From Candidatus Bipolaricaulota bacterium (GTDB lineage: Bacteria > Bipolaricaulota > Bipolaricaulia > UBA7950 > UBA9294), in assembly GCA_021159105.1 (NCBI GenBank), contig JAGGSM010000242.1, positions 1 to 6,379 on the forward strand: a DNA stretch of 6,379 nucleotides, written 5' to 3'. Every line of letters starts with the position of its first letter. Positions within the stretch are counted from its first letter, which is position 1. Shown in pieces: positions 1-5,921 of the stretch. The position numbers and the translations under genes were made by a program. Under the pieces are notes generated by a model. The model was given only the letters and a program-made list of their open reading frames with translations. It searched no databases and was not told the DNA's origin.

Positions 1-18
1 AGACTCAGCGATCAACAT
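1..18 (-). CDS. mnhF: Probable Mrp/Mnh antiporter subunit F, first six codons only
   Basis: An ATG on the minus strand at 18-16 opens a frame that reads MLIAES before the window ends. It is preceded by GGAGG (28-24) with a 5-nt spacer, the same arrangement that precedes mnhE. The start lies inside the last codons of mnhE, giving a 14-nt overlap that suggests translational coupling. In mrp/mnh operons subunit F, a small three-helix membrane protein of the cation/proton antiporter complex, normally follows subunit E, so the identity rests on position and ribosome binding site. The six visible residues cannot prove it. Confidence 0.5.
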
Positions 19-499
19 TCTTTCCTCCACAGAAAATAGGCAGAAGCCTCCGTTCCAGCGACTCCTTGATCGCTCGCCAATCGCCCTTATGCCCGTGTGC
101 ACGCAGCCAATGCACGTAGAGCACATCATCCTCCAGCAGAAGAGAGATCGTGGACGGCGTGAACGTTATCGAGTTGAGAAGGACAAACTTGCCGATAGGA
201 TCCTCAATGCGTACGGGCAGGGCAACGATCCTCCCTTCTTCTCTGCCAGTCAGTATGAGCCAGCAGGTGTACAGGGTCGACGATACAAATCGCCAAAGCA
301 AAACCACAACAAAGAGGAGTACAAGGTGAGCACGGCTCAGGATCATTCCTAGGGATGGGACGTGGATCGATGGGAAAAGGTGGTGCTGAAGGAGCGTAAT
401 CCCAGCTGCCCCGATGACTCCTACTGAGATACCAACAGCAGTGAAGCTCTGCGTGAGGGAAATCCACACGGCGACCAGCAGCACGAATACAGTACTCAT
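5..499 (-). CDS. mnhE: Na+/H+ antiporter subunit E (MnhE/MrpE family)
   Basis: This 164-residue protein belongs to the MrpE/MnhE family, a membrane subunit of the multi-subunit Mrp cation/proton antiporter that exchanges cytoplasmic Na+ (or another monovalent cation) for protons. Hydrophobic segments are visible at about residues 3-15, 20-37 and 57-84, followed by a soluble C-terminal domain. The family signature is clear at residues 109-132: NSIT, then TPSTISLLLEDD, then LYVHWL. Length is normal for the family (about 160). The ATG at 499-497 is preceded by GGAGG (508-504) with a 4-nt spacer. It is the first gene leftward from the divergent intergenic region and overlaps the probable mnhF start, so it likely heads an mnhEF... 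operon. In many mrp operons E follows A-D, so E first would fit the split or reordered operons with separate large subunits. The rest of the operon is not visible. Confidence 0.9.
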   Translation of the reverse strand: MSTVFVLLVAVWISLTQSFTAVGISVGVIGAAGITLLQHHLFPSIHVPSLGMILSRAHLVLLFVVVLLWRFVSSTLYTCWLILTGREEGRIVALPVRIEDPIGKFVLLNSITFTPSTISLLLEDDVLYVHWLRAHGHKGDWRAIKESLERRLLPIFCGGKNVDR

Positions 500-531
500 C
501 TTTCCTCCTCGTCGATAGCTAACTCGTTTCT

Positions 532-560
532 ATGATGACAATCACGCAGTGATATGGCAA
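532..560 (-). promoter_or_regulatory. Weak candidate promoter for mnhE
   Basis: On the minus strand, TTGCCA (560-555) and CATCAT (537-532) are separated by 17 nt and lie just upstream of the mnhE ribosome binding site. The -10 matches consensus at only four of six bases. A promoter is needed here because the upstream gene is divergent, but this particular site is only the best candidate I can see. Confidence 0.25.
541..553. promoter_or_regulatory. Small inverted repeat, possible operator
   Basis: ATCAC (541-545) and GTGAT (549-553) form a perfect 5-bp dyad around GCA. It sits between the -35 and -10 of the candidate mnhE promoter, where a repressor could act. A dyad this short can arise by chance and no regulator gene is visible, so the role is speculative. 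Confidence 0.2.
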
Positions 561-598
561 GGCGCAATGGAGCCAGCGGCCGTGACGAGATCATGGAC

Positions 599-627
599 TT
601 GACACGCCGAAAGCACAGGTATATGAT
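599..627 (+). promoter_or_regulatory. Near-consensus sigma-70 promoter for the large secreted protein
   Basis: TTGACA (599-604) is a perfect -35 hexamer. TATGAT (622-627) matches the -10 consensus at five of six bases, and the spacer is the optimal 17 nt. Transcription would start near 634, giving a leader of about 75 nt before the ATG at 710. This is the strongest promoter-like sequence in the window and implies active expression of the downstream gene. A second, weaker pair (TTGATA 651-656, TATAAG 676-681, 19-nt spacing) lies in the leader and could be a minor start. Confidence 0.7.
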
Positions 628-695
628 GAAAAGACGGTAATGATGCCCATTTGATATGCTGCACTCGCTTGTGTCTATAAGATACCAATTCCGAT

Positions 696-704
696 AGGAG
701 GTGG
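696..704 (+). promoter_or_regulatory. Ribosome binding site that selects the ATG at 710
   Basis: AGGAGGTGG is a near-perfect Shine-Dalgarno sequence. Its core ends 8 nt before the ATG at 710. An in-frame GTG at 701 overlaps the Shine-Dalgarno itself and so cannot be the start. The protein therefore begins MAAWKRY and not three codons earlier. Confidence 0.8.
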
Positions 705-709
705 TCGCC

Positions 710-3700
710 ATGGCGGCTTGGAAGAGGTATATCGGAGTGTTGGCATTGGGGCTGGTCCTTATCGCCATCTGCTGCATTGGGCTGGCACAGGAGACCGATA
801 GCATCGATTTTGGAGGCGTCCCCGTCGGGCAGACTGGGACCGCCAGTTACACATTCAAGATCCTAGAGACCAGCGAGACATCGGCGACGGTGACGATCTA
901 TCCGCCCAGTCCGCCGTTCGGGCTTCAGGACGCACCGAGCGGTTCATTCACCCTCGCCCCCGGACAAGCGATCACCTTCGGCGTCACATTCACTCCGACT
1001 GTGGCCGGTGACTACACAGGAAGCTTCACCATCACCGCGCAGGGCGGGTATCCGGTGCAGGAGAAGACGACCACCGTCTACCTCACTGGACACAGCGGCT
1101 CAGGTGGAGAGGCCCCTCCGCCAGGGGAGACCCCCACCACGCCCGGGATCACGATCCCGTTTCCTCTGTTTCCTCCAACAACGCAGGCACCGGGCGGGGC
1201 AGTCCCCGGAACGACCGATGAAGAGGGCAAGTTCAAGCTGGCGCTGTCTCCGACCACGACGGTGGCCGGTCGCCTGGCCAAATGCGAAGATGGAAGCCCG
1301 CTACCCAACCTGCCATTTCAACTGGCAAAGACCGATGCGGGATTCAGCCTGTTCGTCTCAGGGTATGAGGAGAAGGATGTAACCGAGTTCAGTAGGTTCT
1401 CCATCATGGGACTCGAGAGCTACGATCTCGGGGACATCTGTCTCGTTCCCCAGGAAGAAACCGTTCCCACGGGCGGGAAAATCCCCACAGCAGGGGCAGA
1501 GGAGAAGAAACCGGACTACGCGTTTGTTGGCGGAGCGCCGTGTTTGTTGCTGGCTCCGGCTGACAGCGAAGACGCGTACTGCCCGCACGATGAGCGGCTG
1601 TACCCACAGGGTGAAGGTTTTATCGGTATACCGCCGACCAAGCTCCCGTTAACTGCCACCGTGCTAGTAGAAGCGAAGGTGGTAAACGGCGGGCAGAAAC
1701 CTGCTCCCAAGCCCGTTGTACATCTGATTCTGGAGGATCGCCCGGTCAGTCTCCCAGTGGTAGTGGATTCAACCTTCGTCGTTCCTCCTGCGGGGGTGCC
1801 TCAGTACTGGGAGATCGAAGCCTCTGTTCCGATAAGCCTGAGCGGTGATCATCTTCCGTCCTTCCAGATGGTGATTGACCCGGGAAACGCTGTAGAAGAA
1901 CTGAGCGAGGCAAACAACTCTTGGGAAGGCAAAGCGGTGGCAGCGTACAAGCTGGTGGATGACCCCAAGATCGTCAAGCCCGTTTCTCCGGAAGAGGAAC
2001 AGGCATTGCTCAGGATCAAGGCGGATGGAACGTGGGTGGTAGGGGTGAAGAAGCCGCTGACCATCATTGCCCAAGCGCAGGTAGAGGAACCATCGAAATG
2101 TGCAGTAGTCACCCCGGGAGGAGGAAGCGCTTCTTGTAGTGCATACGCTCCGCTCGATCTCCGCTACCGCTTCAATTTCGGCGATGGAACAACCGCCAGG
2201 GGGAAGAAGGTCACCCATACGTACACTAAAACCGGGAAATACACAGTTACCGTTACCACCACCCTGGGAGACAAGCAGAGGCAGACGACACAAGCGGTAG
2301 AGGTGACCAACAAACCAGTAGTCACTGCCCTTTCTCAGCGCTACATCCGTGTCTTCGTCGGCGGGGTGCCGGTGGACAATACATTTACCGCCACTGTCGA
2401 TCCAAACGGGAACACCCTGGAAAGCGTGCTGTTCATCCTGAATGGGGAGAGCAAGCCAGGCCAGGTAATCGGCAACGCCGCCACCTACATACAGGACATG
2501 GGCAGTCTGCACCTATGGCCGCAGACAAACACGCTCCAAGCAATCGCCATCGCCCGCGACCCTAATGGCCAGCGAGTCAGCTCCGATCCTTATCCCTCTC
2601 CGCCGTTGACGATCCCGGTAGCACCGGTACCAAGTTGGCTAGCGTGGATGAGTCCCTTGGCACCCACTCCGCGCGGGAACACCATCGACTACACCGCGTC
2701 GTTTGCTTTCCCCAATATTCCGATCGACGTCTCTTACAATATTCCCGATTGGGTACCAATCATCGGGGGCAAGTACTCGTTTACAGCAGGCTCACAGACT
2801 GGCCTTTCCCTAAACTCGCTCGGACCAGGATCACTATCCGGTGAGGGCCACGCTGGGTTCGAGAAATCGAGCGGCGATTGGACGTTTGGCTTCAGTGGTG
2901 GTGCCGAGGGAAAGGGAACACTCAACATTGGGCCGCCAATCGTCCTCACCGCCGGCACCTTCTCGTTAGGACTGAACGGGTCCGTGGCCAAGAGCTTCGA
3001 CCTGTGCGACACGTTTACTCCCTTGCGGGCAGCCTGCCGCATCCCGATCATCGGGCGGGGGGTGCGCTGGCTGTGTCGGCGCGCGGAACTGGGAGTGGGA
3101 CTGTCGCTGGGAGTGGCTGGTGATATCTCATTTGCCTCGGCCGACCCTGGCGTATGTCTACCCGGGATCGACTGCAGCGGAAGCGCGCGGCTCTCTGGCG
3201 GTCTGCAGGCAAGCCTGACTCTGAGCGTGTCCATTGCTTCCCTGACCGTTTTTGGGGGAGGAACGCTCACCGCGAACTTCGTTGCGCCAGGAAGCGAACT
3301 TGGTTTCCTGGACTTCCACTCCCTGATCGCCTCCGGCGAGGTGGGAGTGAACATCGAGGTTGATCTGTGGCTGTTCAGCGCTTCCAAGGAATTCTCCTTC
3401 CCGTTTGATTGTCGCATTCTCTCGCCGCCACGCGGCTTTGCAACAACTGTCGAGACCGATTGGACCTTCCCCGAACGTCCCTATGCTGGTCTCTCCTACT
3501 CCACCTTCCGCGGCAAGGAAGAGAAACTGGAAAAACTGAACACAACGCAGTTTTTGCTGGTGGAGAACGTGTTTCCCCACGCTCAACCTAAGCTAGCGCG
3601 CGACCTCGGGCTCACCCTGGCCGCCTGGACCACGGACGACATAAGCAAGCCCTATCCATTGGGACGTGAGATCACGTGTTCCTTAGGTGCAATGCCAACT

Positions 3701-4816
3701 GCTCTGGGCTCGCCTCAAGAGGTAACGCACAACCTACTTCCCGACTCCCAAGTTGACCTTGCCATGGATCCTGCGGGCGCGCCGATTGCGGTATGGGTCC
3801 AACACGTCTCCCCACCTGCCCCCCCGAAGTCGGTCCAGGACCTTTCCCTTGCCCTCTTCTCCGGGCTGGAGATCTCCTGGTCTCGCTACGATCGCCGCAC
3901 AAAGGCCTGGAGCGCACCGACACGGCTCACCAAGAACGATTTGCCCGACCATTCTCCAAATCTTCTCTCTGGTCCGCAGGGAATCACCGGAGTTATCTGG
4001 ACGGCAAACACGCACGGAGAGATATTCCCCGATGCCAGCGCTCCGGACACGCTCTACATATCCCGCTGGGATGGTAGGTCATTCACCACACCGCAGCTTC
4101 TTCGCGAGAACGACACCGCGTTCATGCGCGCGTTCGTCGATCTTGGCAACAAGTTTCTATACGTATGGGTGCAAGACATGGACGGAGACCTGGCAACCCC
4201 GAACGATGAGGAGCTTTTCTCCGCCATTTGGAACGGCACAAGCTGGGAGGACCAGCAGCGGTTGACTCAGAACGACTCCGACGATGAATCACCCTTGTTG
4301 TTCGCCGATGGCTGGGGAAGGGCCATCCTCCTCTGGGTGCGCGTTAGGGATGGCGAGGGTGGAGGCAAGGTTGGGAAACTACACGCTCGCCACTTCGACC
4401 CTGCAGGCTGGGGTAGCGAAAAGGCAGTGCTCGACGATCAATCGATGTTCGATTTCTGCGCTGCTCAGGCGCGGGACGGCCGGATTGCCGTGGTGTGGGA
4501 AGGGTTCGGTGATCAAGGACCAGATCTATTCACCTCGATATACGACCCAATTGACGACACGTCTTCCGAGCCGCGGCAGCTCACGGCTGATCCGAGCATG
4601 GAGGGGCAGGTAGACGTGGTGTTCGATGGCTATAGCCTGGGTCTCGTGTTTGTGCGCACCGAGGTTGCGGATGAGACAAGTATCATCCATTACACAGGAC
4701 CAGACGCCGAGGACCCCACTATCTCCTATCATGACAAGGAGGTACAGATCACTGCTCCCATGCCTGGGGAAATCGATCTCTATCTGTTGGAGGCTGATAT
4801 GTCGACAAGTCCCTAG
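710..4816 (+). CDS. Large secreted multidomain protein (Ig-like, CARDB, PKD, seven-repeat propeller)
   Basis: I do not recognise a named gene; this is a 1368-residue exported protein, probably extracellular or surface-located. Residues 1-26 form a signal peptide (W4-K5-R6, a hydrophobic core, cleavage likely after A26). The two Cys at 21-22 lack a good lipobox. Visible modules: 30-128, Ig-like choice-of-anchor-D/HYDIN type (DFGGVPVG, then FTPTVAGDYTGSFTI); 129-173, Pro/Gly/Thr linker; 174-247, small beta domain resembling a carboxypeptidase-regulatory fold (VAGRL, CEDGSPLPN); about 312-412, CARDB (VVNGG, ending with EANNSW); 440-533, PKD (FNFGDGTT, HTYTKTGKYTVTV); 536-640, another Ig-like segment; 660-905, Gly/Ser-rich alternating beta region with six Cys (766, 776, 789, 816, 822, 901) and no assigned fold; 945-1349, seven repeats read as a beta-propeller. 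No catalytic residues, anchor, dockerin or sorting signal are evident. These modules usually mediate binding or adhesion; that role is inferred. The gene stands alone, with its own promoter and a downstream hairpin. Confidence 0.85.
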   Translation: MAAWKRYIGVLALGLVLIAICCIGLAQETDSIDFGGVPVGQTGTASYTFKILETSETSATVTIYPPSPPFGLQDAPSGSFTLAPGQAITFGVTFTPTVAGDYTGSFTITAQGGYPVQEKTTTVYLTGHSGSGGEAPPPGETPTTPGITIPFPLFPPTTQAPGGAVPGTTDEEGKFKLALSPTTTVAGRLAKCEDGSPLPNLPFQLAKTDAGFSLFVSGYEEKDVTEFSRFSIMGLESYDLGDICLVPQEETVPTGGKIPTAGAEEKKPDYAFVGGAPCLLLAPADSEDAYCPHDERLYPQGEGFIGIPPTKLPLTATVLVEAKVVNGGQKPAPKPVVHLILEDRPVSLPVVVDSTFVVPPAGVPQYWEIEASVPISLSGDHLPSFQMVIDPGNAVEELSEANNSWEGKAVAAYKLVDDPKIVKPVSPEEEQALLRIKADGTWVVGVKKPLTIIAQAQVEEPSKCAVVTPGGGSASCSAYAPLDLRYRFNFGDGTTARGKKVTHTYTKTGKYTVTVTTTLGDKQRQTTQAVEVTNKPVVTALSQRYIRVFVGGVPVDNTFTATVDPNGNTLESVLFILNGESKPGQVIGNAATYIQDMGSLHLWPQTNTLQAIAIARDPNGQRVSSDPYPSPPLTIPVAPVPSWLAWMSPLAPTPRGNTIDYTASFAFPNIPIDVSYNIPDWVPIIGGKYSFTAGSQTGLSLNSLGPGSLSGEGHAGFEKSSGDWTFGFSGGAEGKGTLNIGPPIVLTAGTFSLGLNGSVAKSFDLCDTFTPLRAACRIPIIGRGVRWLCRRAELGVGLSLGVAGDISFASADPGVCLPGIDCSGSARLSGGLQASLTLSVSIASLTVFGGGTLTANFVAPGSELGFLDFHSLIASGEVGVNIEVDLWLFSASKEFSFPFDCRILSPPRGFATTVETDWTFPERPYAGLSYSTFRGKEEKLEKLNTTQFLLVENVFPHAQPKLARDLGLTLAAWTTDDISKPYPLGREITCSLGAMPTALGSPQEVTHNLLPDSQVDLAMDPAGAPIAVWVQHVSPPAPPKSVQDLSLALFSGLEISWSRYDRRTKAWSAPTRLTKNDLPDHSPNLLSGPQGITGVIWTANTHGEIFPDASAPDTLYISRWDGRSFTTPQLLRENDTAFMRAFVDLGNKFLYVWVQDMDGDLATPNDEELFSAIWNGTSWEDQQRLTQNDSDDESPLLFADGWGRAILLWVRVRDGEGGGKVGKLHARHFDPAGWGSEKAVLDDQSMFDFCAAQARDGRIAVVWEGFGDQGPDLFTSIYDPIDDTSSEPRQLTADPSMEGQVDVVFDGYSLGLVFVRTEVADETSIIHYTGPDAEDPTISYHDKEVQITAPMPGEIDLYLLEADMSTSP
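3542..4756 (+). repeat. Seven-fold degenerate protein repeat, probable seven-bladed beta-propeller
   Basis: The C-terminal third of the large protein repeats a pattern of a small/hydrophobic strand ending in V-W (or equivalent), an Asp/Gly loop, an aromatic strand with a W-x-G/W motif, then an LTxND-like turn. The anchor Trp residues are at 973, 1029, 1097, 1153, 1209 and 1263, with Phe at 1314 in the seventh; spacings are 56, 68, 56, 56, 54 and 51. LT-type turns occur at 1073 (LTKND), 1185 (LTQND) and 1291 (LTADP), with a variant LLREND at 1130. Seven units of about 56 residues is typical of a propeller. Fold assignment is inference from periodicity. Confidence 0.65.
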
Positions 4817-5030
4817 CCTGACTTGGACTCGAGATTTAGGTCCGCGAGCGGCGGAGGTTGGTCACTACCGCGCTACTTGCGGCCAGCCTGGCGCCAAGAG
4901 GGGCAAGTCAAGCAAGAAATCAATATTCAGCAAAGTAAGCAGTGCCAAGATGTAGCTGAAAGGAGTGATACCAGCGATCCACCGCGCATAAGCGCGGTGG
5001 ATCGCCGATGTGTTCTAGCGTTGTTGTCTG
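4817..5030. other. Intergenic region between convergent genes
   Basis: This 214-base gap contains the strong hairpin described separately and a much weaker inverted repeat: ACTTGC at 4875-4880 against GCAAGT at 4903-4908, with a 22-nt interior that includes the palindrome TGGCGCCA. I see no convincing coding frame, RNA gene or promoter. Short frames that run through it are continuations of shadow frames from the neighbouring genes. Confidence 0.6.
4974..5005. terminator. Strong hairpin between convergent genes, probable bidirectional terminator
   Basis: GCGATCCACCGCGC (4974-4987) pairs perfectly with GCGCGGTGGATCGC (4992-5005) around an ATAA loop, giving a 14-bp stem rich in GC. It lies between the plus-strand gene ending at 4816 and the minus-strand gene ending at 5031, where a shared terminator is expected. 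Neither flank has a real U-tract: the plus side continues with a mixed, T-leaning stretch, and the minus side reads TGGTATCACTCC. It is therefore not a textbook intrinsic terminator. It may act with Rho, protect 3' ends, or be a dispersed palindromic repeat. Confidence 0.65.
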
Positions 5031-5834
5031 TTACTGTACGTATTGAAGCTTCACTTCAAGTATATCGACGATCTTCTGCAGCGTATCGAGAAGCTTGCCG
5101 TCTCCAAACCTATCGAATTCTGGCTTTCCACCCCGTGCTGCTTGGAAGCGAGCGAACGGCCGCCCTGCTGCCGATTGGTCCTGCTGCTGGTCCATGTTGC
5201 CCCAGCGCTGTGCCATGCGATCAGCAAGCTCGGGATGCTCAGCCTTCATCTGCTCCATCCACGCGGGCATGTTTCCCTGAGAGTGCGCATCGTCCCCCTG
5301 CTGGCCCTGTCGCCCATGGCCCATCCAGTTCTGATTTGGGGATGCTCCCTGATCTCCCGGCTTCATCCCAGGCGAGCGCGGTCCCTTGCCGACGGGAAGT
5401 TTCCCCTCAAGCCCGAAGTTTGCGCCCTTCAAGAACGCGCCACGCAGTATCTCGCCCTGCTCAATTGTCAGGATTCCCTTGAGCTGATCCAGCGCCTGCT
5501 TCACATTTGTGTGGAACGCCTCCGTCTGATCCTTCATCTGAGACTTGAAGTTTGTAAGCGCCGTCTCCAGGTCGGAGGAACTTCCGGTGAAGTTGATCAT
5601 GTCCTGCGTGAACGCGTCCTTCTTCTCCTTCAGTCCGTTCGCTTCTGCAAGGACACCTGCGAGGATGTCGTGCACCTGCTGCATCTGTGTCGGAGTGAGA
5701 TCCAGCTTGTTGATCGTGATCGCGATCGCCAATTCGTTCGCACCTGGCGCTCCCGTAGTCTGAGCGATCGCCGGAATCGCAGCGAACAGGCCTACGGCGA
5801 TTGCAACTACTAGTGTCAGTCTTGCTCTTTTCAT
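5031..5834 (-). CDS. Secreted LTxxQ-motif protein (Spy/CpxP-like) with Gln/Met/His-rich insert
   Basis: This 267-residue protein is exported. It has a signal peptide with MKRAR, a hydrophobic core and A22-I23-A24 before Q25. The mature part is largely helical and has two LTxxQ motifs, LTPTQ at 46-50 and LTIEQ at 122-126. These are the hallmark of the Spy/CpxP/ZraP periplasmic group, which act as chaperones or sensors in envelope or metal stress. Residues about 145-240 are low-complexity, rich in Gly, Gln, Met, Trp, His and Asp. The last 20 or so residues (LLDTLQKIVDILEVKL) form a likely amphipathic or coiled-coil helix. Spy and CpxP are about 160 residues, so the insert and C-terminal helix are extra. 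The ATG is preceded by AAGGAGGT with good spacing. It lies 87 nt downstream of phoH on the same strand. No histidine kinase or regulator is visible. The family assignment is by motif only; the function is inferred. Confidence 0.75.
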   Translation of the reverse strand: MKRARLTLVVAIAVGLFAAIPAIAQTTGAPGANELAIAITINKLDLTPTQMQQVHDILAGVLAEANGLKEKKDAFTQDMINFTGSSSDLETALTNFKSQMKDQTEAFHTNVKQALDQLKGILTIEQGEILRGAFLKGANFGLEGKLPVGKGPRSPGMKPGDQGASPNQNWMGHGRQGQQGDDAHSQGNMPAWMEQMKAEHPELADRMAQRWGNMDQQQDQSAAGRPFARFQAARGGKPEFDRFGDGKLLDTLQKIVDILEVKLQYVQ

Positions 5835-5921
5835 GATGAACCTCCTTCATCGATTTACCGACATGCTACCTGGCATAGATGGAGGAGCGGCTGCAAAATT
5901 GTGGCGATTCTGTGAAGCGTG
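5835..5921. other. Short intergenic gap between phoH and the LTxxQ gene
   Basis: The 87-base gap holds a strong Shine-Dalgarno (GGAGG, complement at 5841-5845) for the LTxxQ gene. I see no U-tailed hairpin to end phoH transcription and no well-spaced -35/-10 pair on the minus strand. Co-transcription with phoH is therefore possible, though the gap is long enough to hide a promoter of another type. Confidence 0.5.

Noticed and set aside
496..804. 102-residue minus-strand frame across the divergent intergenic region
   Set aside because: It overlaps the signal-peptide coding region and the strong promoter of the large gene and has no recognisable features.
1769..2512. 247-residue open frame on the minus strand inside the large secreted gene
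   Set aside because: It is antisense to CARDB and PKD coding sequence with clear domain motifs, and its own translation shows low-quality, Arg/Cys/His-scattered composition with no domain.
2734..3417. 227-residue open frame on the minus strand
   Set aside because: It lies antisense to the Gly-rich region of the large protein; the translation is rich in Pro, Arg and Ser, as expected of a shadow frame in GC-rich DNA.
5042..5059. TTGAAG/CTTCAA inverted repeat near the 3' end of the LTxxQ gene
   Set aside because: It falls inside codons for the C-terminal helix, and the arms are short; coding constraint explains it.
4823..5482. 219-residue plus-strand frame running from the intergenic region into the LTxxQ gene
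   Set aside because: It crosses the strong hairpin and the antisense of a real gene, and its translation is Ser/Arg/Pro-rich without motifs. I considered it as a continuation of the large protein after the stop and found no domain-like sequence.
5043..5813. 256-residue plus-strand frame opposite the LTxxQ gene
   Set aside because: The minus-strand gene has a signal peptide, a perfect Shine-Dalgarno and two LTxxQ motifs, whereas the plus frame has no family features and no ribosome binding site of note.
5863..5876. ATGC-TACCTG-GCAT inverted repeat upstream of the LTxxQ gene
   Set aside because: A 4-bp arm with a 6-nt spacer is expected by chance and is not placed against a supported promoter.
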